DNA of 54,122 bases from Candidatus Mediterraneibacter guildfordensis (GTDB lineage Bacteria > Bacillota > Clostridia > Lachnospirales > Lachnospiraceae): positions 1 through 54,122 of the forward strand of contig DXIS01000007.1 in assembly GCA_019112735.1 (NCBI GenBank), given 5' to 3'. A model generated the notes under the pieces. That model was not told where the DNA came from, did no database searches, and worked only from the letters and a program-made list of their open reading frames with translations. Position numbers and translations under genes: made by a program. Shown here piece after piece: positions 43,099 to 52,606 of this stretch. The stretch's first letter is position 1. Every line of letters begins with the position of its first letter.

Positions 43099-43377
43099 AT
43101 GGGTGAAATGGTAAGTATGCTGATCTTATGGGTTGTTGTGATCGCACTGATGTGGTTCCTGCTCATGCGTCCGCAGAAAAAGGAGCAGAAGAGGATCCAG
43201 GCGATGCTGGCGTCCATGGAAGTGGGCGACACTGCACTGACAACAAGCGGATTCTACGGCGTGATCATCGACATCACAGACGATGATGTGATCGTGGAGT
43301 TCGGAAACAACAAGAACTGCCGTATCCCGATGCAGAAATCAGCGATCGCTCAGATCGAGAAACCGAGCGCGGAGTAA
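43099..43377 (+). CDS. yajC: Sec translocase accessory protein YajC
   Basis: A 92-residue single-span membrane protein. Helix residues about 4-22 are followed by the signature MRPQKKEQKR, then a small soluble beta domain (MEVGDTALTTSGFYGVI). It accompanies SecDF. AGGAGG at 43084-43089 lies 9 bases before the ATG at 43099; upstream in-frame codons are not protein-like. No secDF follows in this window. Confidence 0.93.
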   Translation: MGEMVSMLILWVVVIALMWFLLMRPQKKEQKRIQAMLASMEVGDTALTTSGFYGVIIDITDDDVIVEFGNNKNCRIPMQKSAIAQIEKPSAE

Positions 43378-43398
43378 ACCGGACAGGTTAAAGAATTG

Positions 43399-43446
43399 AA
43401 CCCGGAGAGAGACTGGATCATCTGACCAGTTTTTCTCCGGGTTTTC
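43399..43446 (+). terminator. terminator after yajC
   Basis: AACCCGGAGA and TCTCCGGGTT pair, with an inner ACTGG/CCAGT stem, followed by TTTTC. Confidence 0.88.
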
Positions 43447-43499
43447 TGCATCTGCGGGATGAAAAATACAGAGTGCCCTCTATTTTTTCGGCGTAAGTC

Positions 43500-43528
43500 T
43501 TGAAACACTTCGGAAAATGCGGTATGAT
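43500..43528 (+). promoter_or_regulatory. promoter of the leuB-ilvD-ilvB-serC-serA operon
   Basis: TTGAAA at 43500-43505, 17 bases, TATGAT at 43523-43528. The leader is only about 30 bases, too short for a T-box or peptide attenuator. Confidence 0.72.
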
Positions 43529-43566
43529 AAACAGTAATATTTCATGATTTGGAAGGATGAACAGCT

Positions 43567-44652
43567 ATGGAAATGAAAATCGGCGTGATAAAAGGGGATG
43601 GCATCGGCCCGGAGATCGTGGAAGAGGCAATGAAGGTTCTCGACCGGATCGCTGAGGTTTACGGCCATTCCATTTCTTATACACAGCTTCTGATGGGCGG
43701 CGTTTCCATCGACGTAAACGGTGTGCCGCTGACGGATGAGACGCTGGAAGAGGCGAAGGGATGCGATGCGGTGCTCATGGGATCCATCGGCGGGGATGCG
43801 AAGACGTCCCCCTGGTATCAGCTGGAGCCGTCAAAACGTCCGGAAGCAGGACTTCTGGCTCTCAGGAAGGGGCTGAACCTGTTTGCCAATCTCCGCCCGG
43901 CCATGCTTTATCCGGAACTTAAAGGCGCCTGTCCGCTGAAAGAGGAGATCGCGGACCGGGGGTTCGATATGATGATCATGCGGGAACTGACCGGAGGGCT
44001 TTATTTCGGAAAGCGGAGCACGCAGACGGAGAACGGTGTGACTGTGGCAAGAGATGAGCTTACATACAGCGAGGATGAGATCCGGCGGATCGCAAGGCGG
44101 GGCTTTGACATCGCCATGAAGCGCCGGAAGAAAGTGACCAGCGTGGATAAGGCAAATGTGCTGGATTCCTCACGCCTCTGGAGAAAGGTTACGGAAGAGG
44201 TGGCGGCGGACTACCCGGAAGTGCAGTTGGAGAATATGCTGGTTGATAACTGTGCGATGCAGCTTGTAAAGGACCCGGCCCAGTTCGATGTGATCCTGAC
44301 AGAGAATATGTTCGGCGACATCCTTTCGGACGAGGCCAGCATGGTCACCGGTTCCATCGGCATGCTGCCGAGCGCCAGCCTGAATGAGACGAAGTTCGGC
44401 CTCTATGAGCCGAGCGGCGGTTCGGCCCCGGATATCGCGGGCAAAGGCATCGCCAATCCGATCGCGACGATCCTCTCAGCGGCGATGATGCTGCGGTTCT
44501 CCTTTGATCTTGACCGGGAGGCGGACGCAGTGGAAGCGGCGGTTTCGGAAGTGCTCAAAGAAGGATACCGGACGATCGACATTATGTCCGAAGGCATGAA
44601 CCAGATCGGGACGAAAGAAATGGGAGACCTGATCTCTTCACATATCAGATAG
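43567..44652 (+). CDS. leuB: 3-isopropylmalate dehydrogenase
   Basis: An NAD-dependent decarboxylating dehydrogenase of leucine synthesis, 361 residues. It has the GDGIGPEIV start, the substrate arginines in LRKGLNLFANLRPA, MRELTGGLYFG, and the metal/NAD segments DNCAMQLVKDP and GSAPDIAGKGIANPIA. GGAAGGA lies before the ATG at 43567; a second ATG two codons on is possible. Its usual partners leuA, leuC and leuD are not here. Confidence 0.95.
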   Translation: MEMKIGVIKGDGIGPEIVEEAMKVLDRIAEVYGHSISYTQLLMGGVSIDVNGVPLTDETLEEAKGCDAVLMGSIGGDAKTSPWYQLEPSKRPEAGLLALRKGLNLFANLRPAMLYPELKGACPLKEEIADRGFDMMIMRELTGGLYFGKRSTQTENGVTVARDELTYSEDEIRRIARRGFDIAMKRRKKVTSVDKANVLDSSRLWRKVTEEVAADYPEVQLENMLVDNCAMQLVKDPAQFDVILTENMFGDILSDEASMVTGSIGMLPSASLNETKFGLYEPSGGSAPDIAGKGIANPIATILSAAMMLRFSFDLDREADAVEAAVSEVLKEGYRTIDIMSEGMNQIGTKEMGDLISSHIR

Positions 44653-44687
44653 AAGATCATACAGCCATGAAAGAGAGGTAATGAGAG

Positions 44688-46361
44688 ATGAGAAGTGATA
44701 CCGTAACAAAAGGCGTACAGCAGGCGCCCCACCGCTCGCTGTTTAACGCGCTGGGCATGACGCAGGAGGAACTGGACCGTCCGCTGATCGGCGTGGTCAG
44801 CTCCTATAATGAGATCGTGCCGGGACACATGAACCTGGATAAGATCACGGAAGCCGTGAAGATGGGCGTTGCCATGGCAGGCGGAACCCCGATTATGGTT
44901 CCGGCCATCGCCGTATGCGATGGCATTGCCATGGGCCATATCGGCATGAAATATTCCCTGGTGACAAGAGACCTGATTGCAGATTCCACAGAGGCCCTGG
45001 CCATGGCCCATCAGTTCGACGGCCTGGTCATGATCCCGAACTGCGACAAGAATGTACCCGGGCTTCTGATGGCGGCGGCCCGCGTCAATATCCCGACGAT
45101 CTTCGTCAGCGGCGGCCCCATGCTGGCCGGCCATGTGAAGGGCGGACGGACCAGCCTGTCCAGCATGTTCGAGGCGGTGGGCGCCCACGCTGCGGGAAAG
45201 ATCAATGACGAAGATCTCTGTGAATTCGAGAATAAGGCCTGCCCGACCTGCGGTTCCTGCTCCGGCATGTATACGGCGAACAGCATGAACTGTCTGACAG
45301 AGGCCCTCGGCATGGGCCTGCGCGGAAACGGCACCATCCCGGCGGTTTATTCTGCAAGGCTGCAGCTTGCGAAACATGCGGGCATGCAGGTGATGGAACT
45401 GGTGAGAAAGAATATCCGTCCCCGGGACATTATGACCGAGGAGGCCATCCTGAACGCGCTTACGGTAGATATGGCGCTGGGATGCTCCACAAACAGTATG
45501 CTCCATCTGCCGGCCATCGCGCATGAGATCGGCATGGATTTTGAAATCGATTTCGCCAACGGAATCAGCGAGAAGACGCCGAACCTGTGCCATCTGGCGC
45601 CGGCGGGCCATACGTATATCGAGGATCTCAACGAGGCGGGCGGCGTGTACGCCGTTATGAACGAACTGAGCAAAAAGAACCTGCTCAACCTGGACTGCAT
45701 GACCGTTACAGGCAAAACGGTGGGCGAGAATATTAAAGGATGCGAGAACCTGAATCCGGAGGTCATCCGGCCGATCGATGATCCGTACAGTGAGACCGGC
45801 GGACTTGCCGTCCTGAAAGGAAATCTGGCGCCGGACGGAAGCGTTGTAAAGTGCTCCGCGGTATGTGACGAGATGCTCGTACACGAAGGCCCGGCAAGGA
45901 TCTTCGAGAGCGATGAGGAGGCCACCGAGGCCATCAAGAGCGGGAAGATCCATCCCGGCGATGTGATCGTGATCCGCTACGAGGGACCGAAAGGCGGCCC
46001 GGGCATGCGGGAAATGCTCAATCCGACGTCAGCCATCGCAGGGTACGGTCTCGGATCCACCGTGGCCCTTATTACAGACGGTCGTTTCAGCGGCGCTTCA
46101 AGAGGCGCATCCATCGGGCATGTATCTCCGGAAGCCGCAGTCGGCGGACCGATCGCCCTTGTGGAAGAGGGGGATATCATCAAGATCAATATTCCGGAAC
46201 TGAAGCTGGAGCTGGATGTTTCCGATGAGGAACTGGCTGCAAGACGTGCAAAATGGCAGCCCCGCGAACCGAAGGTGAAGACCGGATATCTTGCAAGATA
46301 CGCGGCCATGGTAACATCCGGAAACCGGGGGGCGATCCTTCAGGTGCCGGGAAAGGAGTAA
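44688..46361 (+). CDS. ilvD: dihydroxy-acid dehydratase
   Basis: A 557-residue Fe-S enzyme for valine, isoleucine and leucine precursors. Cluster cysteines lie in [10 protein letters not shown] and in the [17 protein letters not shown] segment. The C-terminal [19 protein letters not shown] is typical. It follows leuB by 35 bases and ilvB follows by 9. Confidence 0.97.
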   Translation: MRSDTVTKGVQQAPHRSLFNALGMTQEELDRPLIGVVSSYNEIVPGHMNLDKITEAVKMGVAMAGGTPIMVPAIAVCDGIAMGHIGMKYSLVTRDLIADSTEALAMAHQFDGLVMIPNCDKNVPGLLMAAARVNIPTIFVSGGPMLAGHVKGGRTSLSSMFEAVGAHAAGKINDEDLCEFENKACPTCGSCSGMYTANSMNCLTEALGMGLRGNGTIPAVYSARLQLAKHAGMQVMELVRKNIRPRDIMTEEAILNALTVDMALGCSTNSMLHLPAIAHEIGMDFEIDFANGISEKTPNLCHLAPAGHTYIEDLNEAGGVYAVMNELSKKNLLNLDCMTVTGKTVGENIKGCENLNPEVIRPIDDPYSETGGLAVLKGNLAPDGSVVKCSAVCDEMLVHEGPARIFESDEEATEAIKSGKIHPGDVIVIRYEGPKGGPGMREMLNPTSAIAGYGLGSTVALITDGRFSGASRGASIGHVSPEAAVGGPIALVEEGDIIKINIPELKLELDVSDEELAARRAKWQPREPKVKTGYLARYAAMVTSGNRGAILQVPGKE

Positions 46362-46370
46362 TTCAGGAAC

Positions 46371-48047
46371 ATGCAGTTAAACGGATCAGAAATAGTAATA
46401 GAATGTCTGAAAGAACAGGGCGTGGATACCGTGTTCGGATATCCGGGCGGCGCCATACTGAACGTCTATGACGAGCTGTATAAGCACCGGGATGAGATCC
46501 GCCATATCCTCACGTCCCATGAGCAGGGCGCGGCCCACGCGGCGGACGGCTACGCCAGGGCCACCGGCAAAGTCGGTGTGTGCCTGGCTACAAGCGGACC
46601 GGGCGCGACCAACCTGGTGACCGGGATCGCCACGGCGTATATGGATTCGATCCCGATCGTAGCCATTACCTGCAACGTGGGCGTGTCCCTTCTCGGAAAG
46701 GACAGTTTCCAGGAGATCGATATTACCGGCATCACCATGCCGATCACGAAATACAGTTTTATTGTAAAAGACGTGACCAGGCTTGCGGACACGATCCGCA
46801 AGGCATTCCGGATCGCCAGGACGGGCCGTCCGGGACCGGTCCTCATTGATATCCCGAAAGATGTGACGGCGGCGGTGACAGAGTACGAGCGCCAGGAACT
46901 CGGGAAATATGTGCCCGAGCATCCCCATATCGGTGAGAAGGAGATTGCGGACGCCATTGCCATGATCGAGGCGTCAGAGCGCCCCTTCGTGTTCGTGGGC
47001 GGCGGTGCGGTACTGTCCGGCGCCAGCAGGGAGCTCCGGGAGTTTGTGGATAAGCTGGATGCGCCGGTGACCGATTCCCTGATGGGGAAAGGCGCATTCC
47101 CCGGAACCGATCCGCGCTACACCGGCATGCTCGGCATGCACGGGACAAAGGCGTCCAACTACGGCGTCAGCGAGTGCGACCTTCTGGTCGTGCTGGGCGC
47201 CCGTTTCAGCGACCGTGTGACCGGCAATACGGAGACGTTCGCGAAAAATGCAAAGATCCTTCAGATCGATATCGATCCGGCGGAGATCAATAAAAATATC
47301 ATTGTATCCGCGGAGATCATTGGCGACCTCAAGGAAGTGCTGCATATATTAAACCGGAACTTAAAACCCCAGGATCATCATGAATGGATTGAGAAGGTTG
47401 AATCCTACAAGGAGAAATACCCGCTTAAATATCATCATGACGTACTCACCGGTCCCTTCATCGTAGAAGAGATTTACCGGCAGACAGACGGGGATGCCCT
47501 GGTCGTGACGGAAGTGGGACAGCATCAGATGTGGGCGGCCCAGTATTATAAATATACGCAGCCGCGTACGCTTCTGACATCCGGCGGGCTCGGGACCATG
47601 GGCTACGGCCTGGGGGCCGCCATGGGCGCGAAGGCCGGACGGCCGGAGAAGACCGTGGTCAATATTGCCGGGGACGGCTGCTTCCGGATGAACATGAATG
47701 AGATCGCCACGGCAGTCCGCCACAATATCCCGGTGATCGAGGTTGTGGTGAACAACCATGTGCTTGGCATGGTGCGCCAGTGGCAGGATCTTTTCTATGA
47801 TGAGCGCTATTCTGCGACGGTGCTCCGGGATGCCGTGGATTTCGCAAAACTGGCGGAAGCCATGGGCGCGGTCGGGATCCATGTGGAGACGCAGGAGGAG
47901 TTTAAGAAAGCGTTTGCGGACGCACTGACACTGAACCGGCCGGTTGTGATCGACTGCCAGATCGGCTCCGACGACAAAGTGTGGCCGATGGTTGCGCCGG
48001 GGGCGGATATCCGGGAAGCTTTTGATGAAGATGACATGAAGAAATGA
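46371..48047 (+). CDS. ilvB: acetolactate synthase, large (catalytic) subunit
   Basis: A 558-residue ThDP enzyme condensing pyruvate. The catalytic glutamate lies in HEQGAAHAADGYARATG. The ThDP/Mg motif is NIAGDGCFRMNMNEIATA through VVNNHVLGMVRQWQ. The FAD-binding middle domain is present. No small regulatory subunit gene (ilvN/ilvH) accompanies it here. Confidence 0.96.
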   Translation: MQLNGSEIVIECLKEQGVDTVFGYPGGAILNVYDELYKHRDEIRHILTSHEQGAAHAADGYARATGKVGVCLATSGPGATNLVTGIATAYMDSIPIVAITCNVGVSLLGKDSFQEIDITGITMPITKYSFIVKDVTRLADTIRKAFRIARTGRPGPVLIDIPKDVTAAVTEYERQELGKYVPEHPHIGEKEIADAIAMIEASERPFVFVGGGAVLSGASRELREFVDKLDAPVTDSLMGKGAFPGTDPRYTGMLGMHGTKASNYGVSECDLLVVLGARFSDRVTGNTETFAKNAKILQIDIDPAEINKNIIVSAEIIGDLKEVLHILNRNLKPQDHHEWIEKVESYKEKYPLKYHHDVLTGPFIVEEIYRQTDGDALVVTEVGQHQMWAAQYYKYTQPRTLLTSGGLGTMGYGLGAAMGAKAGRPEKTVVNIAGDGCFRMNMNEIATAVRHNIPVIEVVVNNHVLGMVRQWQDLFYDERYSATVLRDAVDFAKLAEAMGAVGIHVETQEEFKKAFADALTLNRPVVIDCQIGSDDKVWPMVAPGADIREAFDEDDMKK

Positions 48048-48073
48048 GACGGGGAAAACAGGAGGTATGAAAC

Positions 48074-49156
48074 ATGAGCAGAGTATATAACTTTTCAGCA
48101 GGACCGGCCGTACTGCCGGAAGAAGTGCTGAGAGAAGCAGCAGATGAGATGATGGATTACCGGGGAACCGGCATGTCCGTGATGGAGATGAGCCACCGCT
48201 CAAAGCCGTTCGAGCAGATTATCACAGAAGCGGAGCAGGATCTCCGTGATCTGATGGGGATCCCGGACAATTATAAAGTACTTTTTCTTCAGGGCGGGGC
48301 GTCCCAGCAGTTTGCCATGATCCCCATGAACCTGATGAAGAACCGGGTGGCGGACTATATCGTGACCGGACAGTGGGCGAAGAAAGCCGCAAAGGAAGCG
48401 GAAAAATACGGAAAAGTCAACCGGATCGCATCATCGGAAGACAAGACATTCTCCTATATTCCGGACTGCTCCGACCTTCCGGTATCCGAGGACGCGGACT
48501 ATGTCTATATCTGCGAGAACAATACGATCTATGGCACGAAGTTCAAGAAACTTCCGGACACGAAAGGAAAAACACTTGTGGCGGACGTATCTTCCTGTTT
48601 CCTTTCTGAGCCGGTGGATGTGGAGAAATACGGCGTGATCTACGGCGGCGTCCAGAAAAATATCGGACCGGCCGGCGTGGTCATCGTGATCATCCGCGAG
48701 GACCTGATCACGGAAGATGTGCTTCCGGGAACGCCGACCATGCTGACATACAAGACCCATGCGGACGCGAAGTCCCTGTACAATACGCCGCCGGCATACG
48801 GCATCTATATCTGCGGCAAGGTATTCAAGTGGCTGAAGGCCCAGGGCGGTCTGGCTGTCATGAAAGAGAGAAATGAGAAGAAAGCGAAGCTTCTCTATGA
48901 TTTCCTCGACCAGAGCAGCCTGTTTAAAGGGACCGTTGTCCCGGAAGACCGTTCGCTCATGAATGTTCCGTTTGTAACGGGTGATGCGGATCTGGATGCA
49001 AAATTCGTAAAAGAAGCGGCAGAGGCAGGACTTGTAAATCTGAAAGGACACCGTACAGTAGGCGGCATGCGCGCAAGCATCTACAATGCAATGCCGTATG
49101 AAGGAGTCGAGGCGCTGGTGGCGTTTATGAAGAAATTTGAAGAGGAGAATCGGTAG
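48074..49156 (+). CDS. serC: phosphoserine aminotransferase
   Basis: A PLP enzyme making 3-phosphoserine from 3-phosphohydroxypyruvate and glutamate, 360 residues. It has the FSAGPAVLPEEV start, the FLQGGASQQFAMIPMN segment, and the PLP lysine in YGGVQKNIGPAG. AGGAGG precedes the ATG. serA begins 1 base after its stop, so the pair is coupled. Confidence 0.97.
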   Translation: MSRVYNFSAGPAVLPEEVLREAADEMMDYRGTGMSVMEMSHRSKPFEQIITEAEQDLRDLMGIPDNYKVLFLQGGASQQFAMIPMNLMKNRVADYIVTGQWAKKAAKEAEKYGKVNRIASSEDKTFSYIPDCSDLPVSEDADYVYICENNTIYGTKFKKLPDTKGKTLVADVSSCFLSEPVDVEKYGVIYGGVQKNIGPAGVVIVIIREDLITEDVLPGTPTMLTYKTHADAKSLYNTPPAYGIYICGKVFKWLKAQGGLAVMKERNEKKAKLLYDFLDQSSLFKGTVVPEDRSLMNVPFVTGDADLDAKFVKEAAEAGLVNLKGHRTVGGMRASIYNAMPYEGVEALVAFMKKFEEENR

Positions 49157-49157
49157 G

Positions 49158-50321
49158 ATGTATAAATATCATTGCCTGAATCCCATTTCAAACGTGGGAC
49201 TGGGAGAACTGGATGAGAACTATGTGGTTACAGAGAATCCGGATGAGGCGGACGCCATCTTTGTGCGCAGCGCCAAGATGCACGAGATGGAGTTCGGAAA
49301 GAACTTAAAGGCGGTTGCCCGTGCCGGAGCCGGGGTAAACAATATCCCGCTGGACCGCTGCGCGGATGAAGGGATCGTCGTATTCAACACGCCGGGCGCC
49401 AATGCCAACGGCGTGAAGGAGCTGGCCATCGCCGGAATGCTCCTGGCTGCCCGCGATATCATCGGCGGCATCAACTGGGTGCAGGAATACGAGGAAGACG
49501 GCGATATCGCCAAGATCACGGAGAAGAAGAAGAAAGCCTTTGCCGGGACGGAGATCCAGGGCAAGAAGCTCGGCGTGATCGGACTTGGCGCCATCGGCGT
49601 GCAGGTTGCCAATGCGGCGGTGAACCTGGGCATGGAAGTGTACGGTTATGACCCGTATGTGTCTGTGGCTTCCGCCTGGAATCTTTCCCGAAGCATCCAT
49701 CATGCGGAGACGGTAGATGAGCTTTACAATGTGTGTGATTATATTACGATCCATGTGCCGGCGCTGGATGACACGAAAGGCATGATCGACAAGCACGCCA
49801 TCAGCCTGATGAAAGACGGCGTGGTGATCCTGAACCTGGCCCGGGATGTGCTGGTGAATCAGGAGGATATCGTGGATGCGCTCGTGGCAGGGAAAGTGCG
49901 CTGCTATGTGACCGATTTCCCGACCAAGGAGATCGTGGGCGTCAAGGGCGCGATCGTGATCCCGCATCTGGGCGCTTCGACCGAGGAGTCTGAAGACAAC
50001 TGCGCGCGGATGGCGGCCAGGGAGCTCCGGGATTTCCTGGAGAACGGCAATATCAGCCATTCCGTGAATTATCCGGACTGCAGCATGGGTGAGAAAGGCG
50101 AAGGATCCAGGATCACGATCCTTCACAAAAATATCCCGAATATGCTGGGACAGCTGACATCCATCCTGGCGGGCGAGAATGTGAACATCGCCCTTATGAC
50201 GAATAAGAGCCGCAAGGCGTATGCCTACACGATGATGGACGTTGACGGGGAAGTTTCGGCAGGCGTTGAAGAGAAGCTTTCAGGAATTAACGGTGTACTG
50301 AAAGTACGCGTGATCCGTTAA
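49158..50321 (+). CDS. serA: D-3-phosphoglycerate dehydrogenase
   Basis: The first enzyme of serine synthesis, 387 residues. The Rossmann motif is GVIGLGAIGVQVANAA. Catalytic Arg lies in NLARDVLVN, Glu in the TDFPTKE region and His in IPHLGAS. A C-terminal ACT domain (about residue 315 on) suggests serine feedback. GAGGAG at 49142-49147 is 10 bases before the ATG at 49158. Last gene of the leuB-serA operon, ending at a clear terminator. Confidence 0.95.
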   Translation: MYKYHCLNPISNVGLGELDENYVVTENPDEADAIFVRSAKMHEMEFGKNLKAVARAGAGVNNIPLDRCADEGIVVFNTPGANANGVKELAIAGMLLAARDIIGGINWVQEYEEDGDIAKITEKKKKAFAGTEIQGKKLGVIGLGAIGVQVANAAVNLGMEVYGYDPYVSVASAWNLSRSIHHAETVDELYNVCDYITIHVPALDDTKGMIDKHAISLMKDGVVILNLARDVLVNQEDIVDALVAGKVRCYVTDFPTKEIVGVKGAIVIPHLGASTEESEDNCARMAARELRDFLENGNISHSVNYPDCSMGEKGEGSRITILHKNIPNMLGQLTSILAGENVNIALMTNKSRKAYAYTMMDVDGEVSAGVEEKLSGINGVLKVRVIR

Positions 50322-50351
50322 ACTGCGAAATACTGGTTTTTGACCGGCAGG

Positions 50352-50394
50352 GACGCCGGGGGACAGGAGAAGACTGTTTCCCGGCGTCTTTTTT
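50352..50394 (+). terminator. terminator of the leuB-serA operon
   Basis: GACGCCGGG at 50352-50360 pairs with CCCGGCGTC at 50380-50388. An inner GGACAG/CTGTTTCC part continues the stem, and six T follow. Confidence 0.9.
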
Positions 50395-50424
50395 CATGTT
50401 TTTTACAGAACTGGCCGATGAAAG

Positions 50425-50458
50425 TTGACATATTTTGTATAATCGTATACAATTATAC
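50425..50458 (+). promoter_or_regulatory. promoter with overlapping operator for the citrate-synthase/icd operon
   Basis: TTGACA at 50425-50430, 17 bases, TACAAT at 50448-50453. Between and over them lies an exact dyad, TTGTATA at 50435-50441 and TATACAA at 50446-50452, and a second, overlapping one, GTATA/TATAC (50445-50449, 50454-50458). A bound regulator would block RNA polymerase. The GntR protein encoded in the operon is the obvious candidate. Confidence 0.75.
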
Positions 50459-50513
50459 AGGATTTAGCGAAAACATGACAATTACGATGGGTAATATGGG
50501 AGGAATCTGGGAA

Positions 50514-51902
50514 ATGGAAGACAGAAAAGTGTTTTTAAATAATCATACGAATCTGCTGGAGCTGGAGGAGCACATGTATCCGCTCGTCGATGTGGAGACG
50601 CCGAATATCTTCCGGAATCTGTTCCGGTATGAAGAGGTGCCGAAGATCGCATTTAACGACAGGATCGTGCCCCATCACATGCCGGATGAGATCTGGATCA
50701 CGGATACTACATTCCGGGACGGGCAGCAGTCCAGGGCGCCGTACACCACGGAACAGATCGTGACGATCTATGATTATCTGCACCGGCTGGGCGGCCCGAA
50801 GGGCAAGATCCGCCAGAGCGAGTTCTTCCTGTACAGTAAGAAGGACCGGGATGCTGTGTACCGCTGTCTGGAAAAAGGGTATGAATTCCCGGAGGTGACG
50901 AGCTGGATCCGCGCCAGCAAGAAGGACTTCGAACTGGTCCGGGAGATCGGCCTCAAAGAGACCGGCATTCTGGTGAGCTGTTCGGATTACCATATATTCT
51001 ATAAACTGAAAATGACCCGCCGGCAGGCCATGGAGCACTATCTGTCCGTTGTCCGGGAATGCATGGAGACGGGCGTGCGCCCGAGATGCCACCTGGAGGA
51101 CATCACCCGGTCTGACATTTACGGCTTCGTGATCCCGTTCTGCCTGGAACTGATGAAGCTGATGGATGAATACGGGATCCCGGTCAAGATCCGGGTGTGC
51201 GATACGATGGGGTATGGCGTGAACTATCCCGGTGCGGTGATCCCGCGGTCGATCCCGGGCATCATCTACGGACTTATGGTGCACGCGGGTGTTCCAAGCG
51301 AGCTGATCGAATTCCACGGGCACAATGATTTCTACAAGGCGGTCAATAATTCTTCGACGGCGTGGCTGTATGGCGCGTCAGGGGTTAACTGCTCGCTGTT
51401 TGGCATCGGCGAGCGGACCGGCAATACGCCGCTGGAGGCTATGGTCTTCGAATACGCGCAGCTTCGCGGGACACTGGACGGCATGGACACGACCGTGATC
51501 ACAGAACTTGCGGAATATTATGAAAAAGAGATCGGGTATCACATCCCGCCGAGAACCCCGTTCGTGGGCAGGAACTTCAACGTCACCCGTGCGGGGATCC
51601 ACGCGGACGGCATGCTGAAGAATGAAGAGATCTATAACATTTTTGATACGGAGAAATTCCTGAACCGTCCGGCCCTCGTATCCATTTCCAACACATCCGG
51701 TACAGCCGGCATCGCCTACTGGATCAACGCCTACTACAGACTGGACGACGACCACAAAGTGGACAAGAATTCGGAACTGGTGCAGAAGATGAAAGCCTGG
51801 GTGGACAGCCAGTATGAGGACGGCCGGGTAACTGTCTTGACAGATGAGGAATTAGTTGGCAAAATAGAAGATGTATGCAGGGAACTGGGCATAACACTGT
51901 AA
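50514..51902 (+). CDS. probable Re-citrate synthase (isopropylmalate/homocitrate synthase family)
   Basis: A 462-residue DRE-TIM metallolyase. It has the signature DTTFRDGQQSRAP, the metal histidines in EFHGHNDFY and the later NCSLFGIGERTGNTPLEA. It lacks the leucine-binding regulatory domain of LeuA. Together with the downstream isocitrate dehydrogenase gene, this points to the Clostridium-type Re-citrate synthase that makes citrate from oxaloacetate and acetyl-CoA. Homocitrate or isopropylmalate synthase remain alternatives. GGAGG at 50499-50503 is 10 bases before the ATG at 50514; earlier in-frame starts overlap that site. Confidence 0.8.
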   Translation: MEDRKVFLNNHTNLLELEEHMYPLVDVETPNIFRNLFRYEEVPKIAFNDRIVPHHMPDEIWITDTTFRDGQQSRAPYTTEQIVTIYDYLHRLGGPKGKIRQSEFFLYSKKDRDAVYRCLEKGYEFPEVTSWIRASKKDFELVREIGLKETGILVSCSDYHIFYKLKMTRRQAMEHYLSVVRECMETGVRPRCHLEDITRSDIYGFVIPFCLELMKLMDEYGIPVKIRVCDTMGYGVNYPGAVIPRSIPGIIYGLMVHAGVPSELIEFHGHNDFYKAVNNSSTAWLYGASGVNCSLFGIGERTGNTPLEAMVFEYAQLRGTLDGMDTTVITELAEYYEKEIGYHIPPRTPFVGRNFNVTRAGIHADGMLKNEEIYNIFDTEKFLNRPALVSISNTSGTAGIAYWINAYYRLDDDHKVDKNSELVQKMKAWVDSQYEDGRVTVLTDEELVGKIEDVCRELGITL

Positions 51903-51919
51903 CCGGGAGGTTTTGATCC

Positions 51920-52579
51920 ATGGAAGAATATCAGGATCGTTCACTGGGCGGAAAAGTATTCCAGCAGATCCGTTCTGACATCATTAACGGGAAATATAAA
52001 GAAAATGACGAACTTCGGGAAAATACCATCGGCAAAGAGCTGGGGGTAAGCCGCACGCCGGTGCGCGAAGCACTGCGGCAGCTGGAACTGGAAGGACTGG
52101 TTTCGATCATACCGAACCGCGGCGCCTTCGTGACGGGGATCTCCCATAAGGACATCAAAGATATCTATCTGATCCGCTCCCTTCTGGAAGGTCTGTGCGC
52201 CCGGTGGGCGGCCGAGAATATTTCGGAAGAGAAGCTGACGGAACTGGAGGAGATCATCGTTCTTTCAGAATTTCAGATCAACCGTGAGAACGGCGGCAGC
52301 CCGGACCAGATCACGGCTCTCGACGGCAGGTTTCACGCGGCGCTTTACGAGGCTTCCGGAAGCCGGATCCTTGCCCGTGTGCTGACAGATTTCCATAATT
52401 ATGTGAAAATGGCCAGACTGACTTCCGTCGCGTCCCAGGAGCGGGCGAGAAGATCCATCCGCGAGCACCGTCAGATCCTGCGTGCCATCCGTGAAAGGGA
52501 TGGAGAACTGGCGGAACAGCTGGCAAACGAACATATCATGCACGTGATAGAAAACCTGAAAAAACAGGGATTTAAATAA
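51920..52579 (+). CDS. GntR-family regulator with FCD domain
   Basis: A 219-residue FadR-type repressor. The N-terminal winged HTH (TIGKELGVSRTPVREALRQL) is followed by an FCD helical ligand domain with the usual metal-binding Asp/His set (DGRFHAAL, REHRQI, NEHIMH). Such regulators bind carboxylic acids. It sits between the citrate-synthase-like gene (17 bases) and icd (27 bases), so it probably controls the operon through the dyad at 50435-50458. The effector may be citrate or another organic acid. Confidence 0.88.
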   Translation: MEEYQDRSLGGKVFQQIRSDIINGKYKENDELRENTIGKELGVSRTPVREALRQLELEGLVSIIPNRGAFVTGISHKDIKDIYLIRSLLEGLCARWAAENISEEKLTELEEIIVLSEFQINRENGGSPDQITALDGRFHAALYEASGSRILARVLTDFHNYVKMARLTSVASQERARRSIREHRQILRAIRERDGELAEQLANEHIMHVIENLKKQGFK

Positions 52580-52606
52580 AAAGATGCAGACAGGAGGACA
52601 CGCATA

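Noticed and set aside
44403..45953. 516-codon minus-strand open frame opposite leuB/ilvD
   Set aside because: Shadow of two well-identified genes, low-complexity His/Arg/Asp composition.
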